DNA of 64,000 bases from Mycobacteriales bacterium (GTDB taxonomy: Bacteria; Actinomycetota; Actinomycetes; Mycobacteriales; CADCTP01), in the NCBI GenBank assembly GCA_035995165.1, contig DASYKU010000096.1, forward strand, positions 115,821 through 179,820, written 5' to 3'. Positions 50,958 through 59,081 of this stretch are shown one piece after another (the first letter of the stretch is position 1; the number at the start of each line of letters is the position of its first letter). The notes beneath the pieces are model-generated. The model was not told where the DNA came from. It was given only the letters and a program-made list of their open reading frames with translations, and ran no database searches. Position numbers and translations under genes: made by a program.

Positions 50958-52028
50958 TCAGCCGGACCGGCGGCGGCGGGCGCGCCGTACCAACGCCGCC
51001 GTACCGACGAGGGCGACGGCGGCACCGGCCGCGGCCCCGCCGACGACGGCCGGCCCGCGCCGGCGTTCGGACCGCTCGCCCAGGTGGTCGGCCACCGCCT
51101 CGGCGTTGCTGTGGGACGGTCGCCAGCCGACCTCCCGCAACCGCGCGCAGTCGATCACCCAGGGGTGCATGAGATAGGCCAGCTCGCTCGGCGGCGCCGG
51201 CGTGATCCCGAGCCGGTGCAGCCGCTCGGCCATCCCGACCGCGGCCCGCTCCGGCAGCTCGAGGCTGCGCCGGCCGCTGATCCGTTCCAGCTCGTCGTGG
51301 TCGAGCCAGCCCTCGCAGGCGACGTTGGCCGGTCCGTCCAGCACCCCGGCCGGGGCCAGCGCGGCCAGCTCGACCGCGGCGGCGAGGTCGGAGACGTGGC
51401 AGAACTGCCAGCGGGTGTCGGCGCCGCGGATCCGCAGCAGCCGGGGTGCGCCGAGCAACGCGGCCATCGGCTCCCGGTCGCCGGCGCCGAGCACCACAGC
51501 CGGCCGCAGCACGGTCACCGCCAGCCCGCGGTGAGTGCGCCGGGACACCGCCGCGATCCGCTCGATCTCCAGCAGGTCGCCGACCGCGCTGGCCTCCGGC
51601 ACCGCCCGCAGCGGCGCGTCGTCCGGCAACGGCACCGGGTTGTCCGCGTACGCGCCGTAGACCAGGGCGCTCCCGACGACCACCACCCGGCGCACGCCGG
51701 CGGCGAACGCGGCGGTGATGACCGTCTGCGCGGCCCGGGTGTTGCGCAGCCGCTGGCCGTCGCGGTCCGCGTCCGGGGTGAGGTCGACGGCGAGATGGGC
51801 GACCGCGGTCACCCCGGCGAACGCGCCGGTCAGGGCCGGGTCGAGCACGTCGACCTCGCGCCAGCCCGCGGTGGTCCCGGCCGGCTGCGGGCAGCCGTCG
51901 ATGCCGATCGCCGTACCGATCCGGTCCGAGCCGGTGAGGTGGGCGAGGACGGCCGCGCCGGCTCCGGAGCCGGCTCCGGTGACGGCCACGACGGGATCAG
52001 TTCGCCGAGGGCGTACGGACCCGGGCAC
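50958..52028 (-). CDS. NAD-dependent epimerase/dehydratase family protein
   Basis: A 356-residue extended-SDR-like protein. The cofactor motif VVAVTGAGSGAGAAVLAHL is degenerate relative to GxxGxxG, and the segment VVVVGSALVYGAYADNPVP marks the family. It ends with a C-terminal membrane helix (AVVGGAAAGAAVALVGTAAL) followed by RRARRRRSG, so it is probably membrane-attached. The substrate is unknown. GTG at 52028; divergent from the DUF2342 gene by 62 bp. Confidence 0.82.
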   Translation of the reverse strand: MPGSVRPRRTDPVVAVTGAGSGAGAAVLAHLTGSDRIGTAIGIDGCPQPAGTTAGWREVDVLDPALTGAFAGVTAVAHLAVDLTPDADRDGQRLRNTRAAQTVITAAFAAGVRRVVVVGSALVYGAYADNPVPLPDDAPLRAVPEASAVGDLLEIERIAAVSRRTHRGLAVTVLRPAVVLGAGDREPMAALLGAPRLLRIRGADTRWQFCHVSDLAAAVELAALAPAGVLDGPANVACEGWLDHDELERISGRRSLELPERAAVGMAERLHRLGITPAPPSELAYLMHPWVIDCARLREVGWRPSHSNAEAVADHLGERSERRRGPAVVGGAAAGAAVALVGTAALVRRARRRRSG

Positions 52029-52090
52029 GTCGCCCTCCCCTCGCTCGTCAGGACTACCGTGAGGAGCATGGCAGCGCGAGGAGGCCGCTG

Positions 52091-53383
52091 GTGACCGACG
52101 TCCCGTTCGGGTTCGGCTTCGGGCCGAACCGAGACGACTCGGGGTCCGGCTCGTCCGGGTCCGGTTCCGGGTCGGGTGATCTGCCCTTCGGGGCGGGCTT
52201 CGGCCTGCCCGGAGCCGGTGGCATCCCTGACGACCTGGCCGGAAAGGCCCCGCTGTTCGCCGCGCTGCAGCAGATGTTGTCCGCCCAGAGCGGGCCGGTG
52301 AACTGGGAGCTGGCCAAGCAGATGGCCGTCTCCGCGCTGGCCACCGGGCACCGCTCGCCCTCGCCGGTCGAGCGCTCCCAGATCGCCGAGGCGATCCGGC
52401 TGGCCGACCACTGGCTGGACCCGGTCACGCAGCTGCCCTCCGGGGTGACCGCGATCGAGTCCTGGTCCCGGGTCGAGTGGGTCGAGAAGACCCTGCCGGC
52501 CTGGGCCCAGCTGTGTGACCCGGTCGCGTCCCGGGTGGTCGGCGCGATGGGCTCGATCGTGCCCGAGGAGGCCGCGGCCGAGGCCGGCCCGCTGCTGGGC
52601 ATGGTCGGCCAGATGGGCGGCCTGATGTTCGGCGCCCAGGTCGGGCAGGCGCTGGCCAAGCTGGCCGGCGAAGTCCTGGCCAGCACCGACGTCGGGCTGC
52701 CGTTGGGACCGGCCGGGGTCGCGGCGCTGCTGCCGGACAACGTGGCCGCGTTCGGGCAGGGGCTGGAGCTGCCCGCGGACGAGGTCCGGCTGTTCCTGGC
52801 GCTGCGCGAGGCCGCGTACCACCGGCTGTTCAAGCACGTGCCCTGGCTGCGGCAGCGCCTGTTCGACGCCGTCGACGCGTACGCGCGGGGCATCACGGTC
52901 GACCGCGAGGCGATCGAGCGCGCGATGTCCGAGATCGATCCGCAGGACCCGGAGAGCATGCAGAAGGCGCTGGAGGGCGGCATGTTCGAGCCGTCGGTGA
53001 CGCCGGAGCAGCAGACCGCGCTGGCTCGGCTGGAGACCCTGCTCGCGCTCGTCGAGGGCTGGGTCGACGACGTCGTCGGCGCGGCTGCGGCCGACCGGCT
53101 GCCCAAGGCGGAGGCGCTGCGGGAGACCCTGCGCCGGCGCCGCGCGACCGGCGGCCCGGCCGAGCAGACCTTCGCCACGCTGGTCGGGCTGGAGCTGCGG
53201 CCGCGACGGCTGCGCGAGGCCGCGACGCTCTGGCGGACCCTGCGCGAGCAGGAGGGTCCGGAGGGCCGGGACGAGCTCTGGCGGCACCCGGACCTGCTGC
53301 CGGCCGCGGACGACCTGGACGACCCCGAGGGGTTCGTCCGCCGCAGCGGCGAGACCGACGACCTGGACCCGAACCAGGCCTGA
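52091..53383 (+). CDS. DUF2342/zincin-like family protein
   Basis: A 430-residue protein of the actinobacterial DUF2342 (Zincin_2) family. A Gly/Ser-rich head (residues 10-45) is followed by helical regions with SWSRVEWVEKTLPAWAQLCD and MVGQMGGLMFGAQVGQALAK. The metal-site region reads RLFLALREAAYHRLFKHVPW. Relatives are described as zinc-dependent metalloproteases, but the classical His-Glu-x-x-His is not obvious here. GTG at 52091. Confidence 0.83.
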   Translation: MTDVPFGFGFGPNRDDSGSGSSGSGSGSGDLPFGAGFGLPGAGGIPDDLAGKAPLFAALQQMLSAQSGPVNWELAKQMAVSALATGHRSPSPVERSQIAEAIRLADHWLDPVTQLPSGVTAIESWSRVEWVEKTLPAWAQLCDPVASRVVGAMGSIVPEEAAAEAGPLLGMVGQMGGLMFGAQVGQALAKLAGEVLASTDVGLPLGPAGVAALLPDNVAAFGQGLELPADEVRLFLALREAAYHRLFKHVPWLRQRLFDAVDAYARGITVDREAIERAMSEIDPQDPESMQKALEGGMFEPSVTPEQQTALARLETLLALVEGWVDDVVGAAAADRLPKAEALRETLRRRRATGGPAEQTFATLVGLELRPRRLREAATLWRTLREQEGPEGRDELWRHPDLLPAADDLDDPEGFVRRSGETDDLDPNQA

Positions 53384-53424
53384 GCTGCTTTCCCGCCCCT
53401 CCTGACCTCGGCCGGGCCCGAGCC

Positions 53425-54033
53425 TCAGCCGGTCAGGAGGGCGCGGGTCGCTTCCCAGCCCTCCAGGTCGAGGTCGAGCCCGGCCAGGTCCTCGCGACCG
53501 CGGAGCCGACGCCAGGACGGGGTGATCGTCAGCGCGCCCGGTTCCGGCGCGGCCGCCGTGAGCCGCTCCACCGCGTACGGCTCGTCGAGGTCGAGGTCGA
53601 GCGGCACCCAGGCCGGGACGGGCAGGCGTGCGGCCAGCGCGACCAGACCGCCGCCCTCGGCCGGTGCGGCCGCGACCAGCGCGGTCGACAGCGCCGAGAA
53701 CGGCTTCGCGACCAGCAGCCCGGGCAGGTCCGGCGCGTCCGGGACGAAGACCGCGGCCTCGTCGTAGCCGCGGGCGGCGAGCAGGGCGAGCACCTCGACC
53801 GGACGGCCGAGCCGCGTCTCCAGCACCGGTGTACCGGGCCAGACGACGTCCTCGGCGTCCGCGACCCGGTCCGGGGCCGCCGCCACCACCGGATCGAGCC
53901 CGGGCAGGTCCGCGAGCAGGTCGGCGACGTCCTCGGCCAGCGCCCGGGCGAACGCGTCCGGCGCGATCCCCGGTGGGCAGGCACGGGCGGCCGGTGGTCC
54001 GGCCAGCAGCAGCGCGGCGGCCCGGCGGATCAT
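53425..54033 (-). CDS. Conserved hypothetical protein coupled to M48-like peptidase
   Basis: A 202-residue Ala/Leu-rich protein starting MIRRAAALLLAGPPAARACP. It has no membrane helix and no motif I recognise; LDLDLDEPYAVERLTAAAPE and WRRLRGREDLAGLDLDLEGW are typical segments. The ATG overlaps the stop of the upstream metallopeptidase gene in ATGA, indicating a shared transcript and perhaps a shared role. Similar genes occur at this place in actinobacteria but have no assigned function. Confidence 0.75.
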   Translation of the reverse strand: MIRRAAALLLAGPPAARACPPGIAPDAFARALAEDVADLLADLPGLDPVVAAAPDRVADAEDVVWPGTPVLETRLGRPVEVLALLAARGYDEAAVFVPDAPDLPGLLVAKPFSALSTALVAAAPAEGGGLVALAARLPVPAWVPLDLDLDEPYAVERLTAAAPEPGALTITPSWRRLRGREDLAGLDLDLEGWEATRALLTG

Positions 54034-54623
54034 CCCTCGGTCCCCGGGTCGACTTCGGCGGCGGGCGTCTCGTCCTCCTCCGACCGGTCCAGGTGGGCCG
54101 CCGCGGCGACGCCCTCCAGGTAGCCGCGGGCGCGCTCGGTGCGCGGGTAGCGGCCGACCAGCTCCCAGAAGTCGGCGCCGTGCCCGGTGACCAGCAGGTG
54201 GGCCAGCTCGTGCACGAGCACATAGTCCAGGACCCAGCTCGGCATGTCCCGCAGCCGGCTGGAGACCCGGATGGTGCCGTCGGTCGGCGTGCAGGAGCCC
54301 CAGCGGGAGGCCATGTTCGACACCCAGCGCACGCTGCTGGGCCGGGCCTCGCCGTCGAGCACGGTCGTGGACAGCTGCCGGGCCCGGGCCAGCAGTGCCT
54401 CGTCGCTGCGGCGGGGTCCGCGTTGCCGCCGCGCGTCACGGGCATGCAGCCGGGCGACCATCTCGGCCACCCATCGTCGCTCCTCGGCCTTGCTGAAGCG
54501 GGCCGGGATCAGTACCACAGTCGTGTCGCCGTCCCGGTATGCGGACACGGTCCGACGCCGGCGCGCGCTCCGCCGCACCTCGACGGCGGGCGCGGCCCGG
54601 TCGACGGCAAGCGTACGAGCCAC
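54030..54623 (-). CDS. YgjP-like zinc metallopeptidase (M48-type)
   Basis: A 197-residue protein of the YgjP/WLM type. RWVSNMASRWGSCTPTDGTI, the RVSSRLRDMP segment and the zinc motif LVHELAHLLVTGHGADFWEL (HExxH plus a downstream His) are family marks. It probably acts as an intracellular peptidase; targets are unknown. The GTG at 54623 is taken as start; its ribosome site is poor. It is coupled by ATGA to the following gene. Confidence 0.87.
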   Translation of the reverse strand: MARTLAVDRAAPAVEVRRSARRRRTVSAYRDGDTTVVLIPARFSKAEERRWVAEMVARLHARDARRQRGPRRSDEALLARARQLSTTVLDGEARPSSVRWVSNMASRWGSCTPTDGTIRVSSRLRDMPSWVLDYVLVHELAHLLVTGHGADFWELVGRYPRTERARGYLEGVAAAAHLDRSEEDETPAAEVDPGTEG

Positions 54624-54735
54624 TCCTGAACGGTAGCGGGCCTGAGTGACAGTTTCGCTCTGTGATTTTTCTGCTCCACAGGTGTGCACATCATCGCCGC
54701 AGCTCAGCCGGTTGGGTGAACCGTTCGTACGAGGT

Positions 54736-54811
54736 GTGTCCACACCGTGTCCCCCGCCGGTCCACAACGACACCCCGTGTCGTCCCCAGGCTGTCCACAG
54801 GGTTGTCCACA
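54736..54811. promoter_or_regulatory. Cluster of DnaA-box-like sequences
   Basis: Four 9-mers with the TCCACA core on the same strand lie within 76 bp: GTGTCCACA (54736), CGGTCCACA (54758), CTGTCCACA (54791) and TTGTCCACA (54803). The last equals the high-GC actinobacterial DnaA consensus. A further GCTCCACA lies near 54673. They are in the 513-bp gap between the metallopeptidase gene and the DUF5679 gene. Confidence 0.65.
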
Positions 54812-54829
54812 GGCTGTGGGTGCGCCGCG

Positions 54830-54858
54830 TTGACCGCCGTACCCGGCGGCTCTAGCGT
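54830..54858 (+). promoter_or_regulatory. Strong sigma-70-type promoter
   Basis: TTGACC (54830-54835) and TAGCGT (54853-54858) are 17 bases apart, near-ideal for the principal sigma factor. The predicted start is about 54865. It begins 19 bp after the last DnaA-box-like sequence and leads into a structured RNA segment, with the DUF5679 gene about 270 bases downstream. Confidence 0.75.
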
Positions 54859-54864
54859 TCTGGC

Positions 54865-54980
54865 CCAACGGAGCCCCCGGCCTCCGGACGTACCGCCCGT
54901 TAGGGGAAGGCGAGCGGTGCGTACCGAGAGACCGGGGGCTGCGTGTTGTCCCGGGTCTGTGATCGATTACACAGCGTGAA
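54865..54980 (+). ncRNA. Putative structured RNA or 5' leader
   Basis: Downstream of the promoter a two-tier stem can form. The outer helix is AGCCCCCGGCCT (54872-54883) with AGACCGGGGGCT (54929-54940), 12 bp with one mismatch. The inner helix is ACGTACCGC (54888-54896) with GCGGTGCGT (54914-54922), 9 bp with one wobble. A smaller CTGTG/CACAG stem follows (54957-54974). It could be a small RNA or the leader of the DUF5679 gene. I do not recognise it as a known riboswitch class. Confidence 0.45.
54957..54974. promoter_or_regulatory. CRP/GlxR-like site
   Basis: CTGTGATCGATTACACAG contains TGTGA-N6-ACACA, one base from the CRP/GlxR consensus TGTGA-N6-TCACA. It lies downstream of the predicted transcript start, so it would act as a roadblock if used, or serve as an RNA hairpin instead. 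Confidence 0.4.
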
Positions 54981-55136
54981 ACGGACGAGCAGGCCCGAAC
55001 GGGTCCGGAGTGTCGTGCGGGGTCGTCCCCGGGCCGCGCGGCGAGGGGGCTGCACGCGTGACCGCCGTGCTCAGGCGGGTACGGTGACGCGGCTCCCCGC
55101 GAACCGCCAGGGGGTACGGATGACGAGGAGGACGAC

Positions 55137-55289
55137 GTGGCCGACACCTACAACGGCTACTGCGTGAAGTGCAGAGAGAAGCGCGACTTCGAGGGTGAGG
55201 TCTCGGTCAGCGACTCCGGTCGTCGTATGGCGAAGGGCAAGTGCCCCGTCTGCGGGACCACGATGAACCGGATCCTCGGCAAGGCGTAG
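55137..55289 (+). CDS. DUF5679 small zinc-ribbon-like protein
   Basis: A 50-residue protein, VADTYNGYCVKCREKRDFEG continuing to GKCPVCGTTMNRILGKA. The two Cys pairs (CVKC and CPVC) would bind zinc. It matches the DUF5679 family, very short and conserved in actinobacteria, of unknown function. The GTG at 55137 is preceded by AGGAGGA. A perfect 20-bp stem terminator follows 13 bases after the stop. Confidence 0.9.
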   Translation: MADTYNGYCVKCREKRDFEGEVSVSDSGRRMAKGKCPVCGTTMNRILGKA

Positions 55290-55302
55290 CCGCACGCGTT
55301 TC

Positions 55303-55343
55303 GCAGCCAGGGGGCGGTCCGTCACGGACCGCCCCCTGGCTGC
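55303..55343. terminator. 20-bp perfect-stem terminator
   Basis: GCAGCCAGGGGGCGGTCCGT and its exact complement are separated by a single base. It follows the DUF5679 stop by 13 bp and has no U-tract. The next gene starts 170 bp later; nothing else is seen in the gap. Confidence 0.9.
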
Positions 55344-55510
55344 ATGCCCGGGAAGGCGGGGCCGGGTCGCCTCCTCCATCCGGGCCCGATCGTCAAGGCC
55401 GGTGGGCGGGTTGTGGACGAGGGTCGGTCCTGTGGACGGCCGGAGGCGGGGAGCCGCCGCCGGTGGCAGGCTCGGGGACGACCGATCGACCAGCAGGAAC
55501 GAGGTGCGTG

Positions 55511-56884
55511 GTGACCTTGCCGCTCCGCCCGCGGCGTCCGGCCGGGGTGCCGCAACCGCCGCCCGGGCGTGCCGCCGGACCTGCCGACGCCCGGGCCCGG
55601 ACGCCCGGCGCCGGATCGGGCCGGCCGCTGCTGCCGACGGCCTTGCGCCCGGTCTGGCGGGCGGACGGAGCGCTGCAGCTCGGCCTCGACCCGGAGCGGG
55701 CCGTGGTGGTCGACGGCATCGACGAGCCCACCGCCCGCGCCCTGCTGGAGCTCGACGGCACCCGGACCGAGTCCGAGGTCCTCGCGGCAGCGGCCGGCGA
55801 CGGTCTGGACGCAGAGCTCGTCTGCGACCTCCTCGCCGACCTCCGCGCCGCCGGCATCCTCGCCGAGGTCACCTTCCCCGCGAACCCGCCGCCGCCCGAC
55901 CGTGCGCCCCGGCCGACGCCCGCCGGACCGACGAGCACCGCCGCAGCTCGCCCGCACTCCGTCGGCGCGGACACGAGTGCCGGTGGAGACGGAGCGTCAG
56001 CCGGGACCGCCCGGATCACCGCCGGTGCTGCTCGGACGTCAGGCGGCCGGAGCGCCGGGGCGAGGCGGGGTGGGTCGATCGGGGTGACGACGCGGCCGGC
56101 GCCGACGGGCCGCGCGTTCGGGGCGGTGGGCGCGGCCGGCAGGCTCGGTCCGGACCTCGCCGCGCTGTCCCTGCTGCCGGCGCCACACAGCCCGCTGGAG
56201 GTGATGCGCGGCCGGCGCGCCGCGGCCGTCGTCGTGCACGGCGCCGGCCGGGTCGGCGTGAGCCTCGCCACCCTGCTGGGCGCCGCCGGCGTCGGCCGGG
56301 TGCACGTCGCCGACCGCGGTCCGGTCCGCCCGGGAGACGTGGCGCCGGCCGGCTTTCCGGCCGCGGACGTGGACCGCTCCCGCAGCGCCGCCGCGGCCGA
56401 CGCGCTGCGCCGGGCCGCCCCGGAGGTCCAGTCGGACGCGCCGCCGCCCGGCCGGCGCCCGGACCTGGTCGTGATCGCCTCGACCGACCCGGTGGACACC
56501 TCGCTGCGGACCGCGCTGGTCCGCGGCCGGGTGCCGCACCTCGTCGCCGGCGTTCGGGAGACCACCGCCGTGGTCGGCCCGCTGGTGCTGCCCGGCCGGA
56601 CCGGCTGCCTGCGCTGCGGCGACCTGCACCGGGTGGACCGGGATCCCGCCTGGCCGGTGGTCGCCGCCCAGCTGGTCGGCGTCCGCCGCCGCCGGGAGGA
56701 GCCCTGTGACGTCGCGCTGGCGACGCTGGCCGCCGGCCTGGCCGCGCTGCAGGTCCTGGCCCACCTGGACGGACGCCCGGTCGCAGCCATCGGCGCCAGC
56801 CTGGAGCTCGGCCTCACCGACTGGCGCCTGCGCCGCCGGACCTGGCCGGGTCACCCTCGCTGCGACTGCGGAGCTCCGTCATGA
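55511..56884 (+). CDS. ThiF/E1-like adenylyltransferase-fold protein
   Basis: A 457-residue protein. The N-terminal part (LLPTALRPVWRADGALQLGL) and a low-complexity Ala/Thr/Pro/Gly linker (about residues 120-210) precede an E1-like Rossmann domain with AVVVHGAGRVGVSLATLLGA. C-terminal Cys residues CLRCGDLH and CDCGAPS likely form a zinc site. The classical ThiF/MoeB ATP-binding Arg residues are not clear, so catalytic activity is uncertain. In actinobacteria it lies next to the ABC1 kinase gene. Its stop overlaps the in-frame upstream ATG of that gene. GTG at 55511; GTG 55508 also possible. Confidence 0.8.
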   Translation: MTLPLRPRRPAGVPQPPPGRAAGPADARARTPGAGSGRPLLPTALRPVWRADGALQLGLDPERAVVVDGIDEPTARALLELDGTRTESEVLAAAAGDGLDAELVCDLLADLRAAGILAEVTFPANPPPPDRAPRPTPAGPTSTAAARPHSVGADTSAGGDGASAGTARITAGAARTSGGRSAGARRGGSIGVTTRPAPTGRAFGAVGAAGRLGPDLAALSLLPAPHSPLEVMRGRRAAAVVVHGAGRVGVSLATLLGAAGVGRVHVADRGPVRPGDVAPAGFPAADVDRSRSAAAADALRRAAPEVQSDAPPPGRRPDLVVIASTDPVDTSLRTALVRGRVPHLVAGVRETTAVVGPLVLPGRTGCLRCGDLHRVDRDPAWPVVAAQLVGVRRRREEPCDVALATLAAGLAALQVLAHLDGRPVAAIGASLELGLTDWRLRRRTWPGHPRCDCGAPS

Positions 56885-56952
56885 ACACATCCACCGGCGG
56901 CCGGGCCGGGCCGAAAGCGGCGCGCGGCCGCGGGAACAGGGAGGATGGGGGC

Positions 56953-58269
56953 GTGACCGACATCCCCCGGCGGGCAGTGACGCGGACCGCCCGGCTCGCG
57001 TCCCTTCCGGTGGGCGTGGCCGGCCGGGCGGCGCTCGGGTTCGGCAAGCGGCTGGGCGGCCGGCCGGCGGTCGAAGTCACCGAGGAACTGCAGCGCCGGA
57101 CGGCCGAGCAGCTGTTCGCCGTGCTCGGGCAGCTCAAGGGCGGCGCGATGAAGTTCGGCCAGGCGCTGTCGGTGTTCGAGGCCGCGTTCCCGGAGGAGAT
57201 GGCCGCGCCGTACCGGGAGGCGCTGACCAAGCTGCAGGAGGGCGCGCCGCCGATGCCGGCGGCGACCGTGCACCGGGTGCTGACCGAGCAGCTGGGCCGG
57301 GACTGGCGGCGCCGGTTCACCGAGTTCGACGACGTGCCGGCCGCGGCCGCGAGCATCGGGCAGGTGCACCGCGCGACCTGGGCCGACGGCCGCCCGGTCG
57401 CGGTCAAGGTGCAATACCCGGGGGCCGGCCCGGCGCTGCTGGCCGACCTCGGCCAGCTGTCCCGCTTCGCCCGGATGTTCGCGGTGCTCTCCCCCGGGCT
57501 CGACGTCAAGCCGCTGCTGGCCGAGCTGCGCGCGCGGGTGACCGAGGAGCTGGACTACGCGCTGGAGGCCGACGCCCAGCGTCGCTTCGCCGCGGCGTAC
57601 GCGGACGATCCGGAGATCCACGTCCCGCGGGTCGTGGCCAGCGCGCCCAAGGTGCTGGTGTCCGAGTGGATCGACGGGCTGCCGCTGGCGAAGATCATCA
57701 CCGGCGGCGACCGGGCTCAGCGGGACCGAGCCGGCTACCTGCTGGCCCTGCTGCACTTCTCCGCGCCGGCCCGCGCCGGGCTGCTGCACGCCGACCCGCA
57801 CCCGGGCAACTTCCGGCTGCTCGCCGACGGGCGGCTCGGGGTGATCGACTTCGGCGCCGTGGCCCGGCTCCCGGACGGGCTGCCGGCCCCGATCGGGCGG
57901 CTGACCCGGATGGCGATCGACGGTAAGGCCGAGGAGGTGCTGGCCGGGCTCCGGCAGGAGGGCTTCGTCCGGCCCGACCTGGACGTCGACGCGGACCGGG
58001 TGCTCAGCTACCTGCGCCCGATGCTGGAGCCGCTGGCGCACGCCCACTTCCGGTTCACGCGGGAGTGGATGCGCTCGGAGGCGGGCCGCATCGGCGATCC
58101 CCGCAACGAGGCCGCGCAGATCGGGCGGCAGCTCAACCTGCCCCCGTCGTACCTGCTGATCCACCGGGTGACGCTCGGCTCGATCGGGGTGCTCTGCCAA
58201 CTCGACGCCGATGCGCCGTACCGCGGCATCGTCGAGCGCTGGCAACCCGGCTTCGCCGACCCGGCCTGA
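56953..58269 (+). CDS. ABC1/ADCK/UbiB-family atypical kinase
   Basis: A 438-residue UbiB-like protein. Motifs are LKGGAMKFGQALSVFEAAFP (KxGQ region), AAASIGQVHRATWADGRPVA with VKVQYPGAG (Ala-rich P-loop and Lys), EELDYALEADAQR (ExD), LLHADPHPGNFRLL (HADPHPGN) and GVIDFGAVARL (DFG). It may act in quinone biosynthesis or lipid handling. The GTG at 56953 follows AGGGAGGA; the ATG 56881 overlapping the ThiF-like stop is in frame and would add 24 residues. Confidence 0.9.
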   Translation: MTDIPRRAVTRTARLASLPVGVAGRAALGFGKRLGGRPAVEVTEELQRRTAEQLFAVLGQLKGGAMKFGQALSVFEAAFPEEMAAPYREALTKLQEGAPPMPAATVHRVLTEQLGRDWRRRFTEFDDVPAAAASIGQVHRATWADGRPVAVKVQYPGAGPALLADLGQLSRFARMFAVLSPGLDVKPLLAELRARVTEELDYALEADAQRRFAAAYADDPEIHVPRVVASAPKVLVSEWIDGLPLAKIITGGDRAQRDRAGYLLALLHFSAPARAGLLHADPHPGNFRLLADGRLGVIDFGAVARLPDGLPAPIGRLTRMAIDGKAEEVLAGLRQEGFVRPDLDVDADRVLSYLRPMLEPLAHAHFRFTREWMRSEAGRIGDPRNEAAQIGRQLNLPPSYLLIHRVTLGSIGVLCQLDADAPYRGIVERWQPGFADPA

Positions 58270-58282
58270 GGTCCGGGTTGAC

Positions 58283-58320
58283 GGAGCCGCCCGCCCCGGT
58301 AGCGAGGGGCGGGCGGCTCC
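58283..58320. terminator. 15-bp stem terminator between convergent genes
   Basis: GGAGCCGCCCGCCCC and GGGGCGGGCGGCTCC flank an 8-base loop in the 66-bp gap between the ABC1 kinase stop and the small minus-strand gene, and can serve both directions. Confidence 0.85.
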
Positions 58321-58335
58321 TGGGACGCCACCGGA

Positions 58336-58500
58336 TCAGAGGATCTCGGCGGCGGCGAGGCGGGCCCGGCGGGCGGCGCGGTCGGCGCGGCGCTGCCACT
58401 TGTGCATGGCGTGCACCTTGGCGCCGAGGCGTACCTCCGCGGCCACGGCCTCGGCCTCACGCATTCGAGCGCGTGCGAGCTCTTCGTTGAGCAGCAACAT
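58336..58500 (-). CDS. Small Arg/Ala-rich helical protein, 54 residues
   Basis: The frame MLLLNEELARARMREAEAVA continues AEVRLGAKVHAMHKWQRRAD and RAARRARLAAAEIL. It is predicted to be one long amphipathic basic helix. AGGAG precedes ATG 58500 at 7 bases. It lies 110 bases downstream of whiB7 on the same strand and may be its operon partner. No function is known; a nucleic-acid or ribosome association would fit its charge, but that is inference. Confidence 0.75.
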   Translation of the reverse strand: MLLLNEELARARMREAEAVAAEVRLGAKVHAMHKWQRRADRAARRARLAAAEIL

Positions 58501-58610
58501 CGCAGTACTCCTGACGGTAGGAGCGAGCGGACGGGCGCCTACTCGCAAGATCGTGGTCGGCTGGATCGGCGCCGGAGCGCCGTGGACGGTGGTGCCGGAC
58601 CGGCGGTGGG

Positions 58611-58934
58611 TCACGCGGCGACCTCCTTGCGCGGGCGGCCACGTGGCCGCTTGCGCGGGATGACGACGCCCCGCTCGAAGATCTCGCCGCCCCACACGCC
58701 CCACGGCTCGTGCCGCTCGAGCGCGCCGGTCAGGCACGCCCGGCGGACCGGGCAGTCGAGGCAGTGGCTCTTGGCGAGTTCCAGGTCCACCGGGGTTTCG
58801 GCGAACCAGAGCTCCGGGTCCTGCACTCGGCACGGCAGTTCGACTCCCGCGCGCTCGGCCTCGAACGGGTCGAGATCGAGCATCGCGACGGTGGTCGGCT
58901 CCGCGACGAGCACCCCTTCGCTGGGGGTACGCAC
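58611..58934 (-). CDS. whiB7: WhiB7-type antibiotic-resistance transcription regulator
   Basis: A 107-residue Wbl protein. Cluster ligands are in LPCRVQDPELWF, AKSHCLDCPVRRACL; the GGEIFERG segment is the Wbl turn and the C-terminus RKRPRGRPRKEVAA is the AT-hook that marks WhiB7. With its [4Fe-4S] cluster it binds the principal sigma factor and activates drug-resistance genes. The GTG at 58934 has AGGAGGTG upstream. It lies downstream of uvrD2 on the same strand, as in mycobacteria, and is preceded by a long attenuator leader. Confidence 0.95.
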   Translation of the reverse strand: MRTPSEGVLVAEPTTVAMLDLDPFEAERAGVELPCRVQDPELWFAETPVDLELAKSHCLDCPVRRACLTGALERHEPWGVWGGEIFERGVVIPRKRPRGRPRKEVAA

Positions 58935-58991
58935 CGGGCTCACCTCCTGAGCTGGTCGTTCGGACGGATGAACGGAGGGCGGGAAATGAAA

Positions 58992-59029
58992 GAGGCCGCG
59001 GATCCCAGGTACTGGGATTCCGCGGCCTC
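58992..59029 (-). terminator. Intrinsic terminator inside the whiB7 leader
   Basis: On the minus strand GAGGCCGCGG-A-ATCCCA and TGGGAT-CCGCGGCCTC form a 16-bp stem with one bulged base and a GTACC loop, followed directly by TTTCATTTCCC. It sits 58 bp upstream of the whiB7 start and 25 bp after the upstream ORF stop, so reading through it is required to express whiB7. Confidence 0.85.
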
Positions 59030-59081
59030 GAAGGTGAGCCGGTTCGGTGTGTATCAACACCGAGGTGGCGTCCTTCGAGGC
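59025..59081 (-). promoter_or_regulatory. Antiterminator helix competing with the whiB7 leader terminator
   Basis: GCCTCGAAGG (59072-59081, minus strand) within the last codons of the upstream ORF is exactly complementary to CCTTCGAGGC (59025-59034), which includes the base of the terminator's first arm. The flanking GGATCC and GGAATCC can extend the pairing. Forming this 10-bp helix would block the terminator. Confidence 0.75.

Noticed and set aside
54736..54811. Replication origin (oriC)
   Set aside because: DnaA-like boxes are present but there is no dnaA, dnaN, recF, rpmH or AT-rich unwinding region nearby; only a DnaA-binding cluster is claimed.
54865..54980. Known riboswitch (c-di-AMP, cobalamin, TPP, SAM, M-box types)
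   Set aside because: I compared the segment with remembered conserved cores and found no match, so it is listed only as a putative structured RNA.
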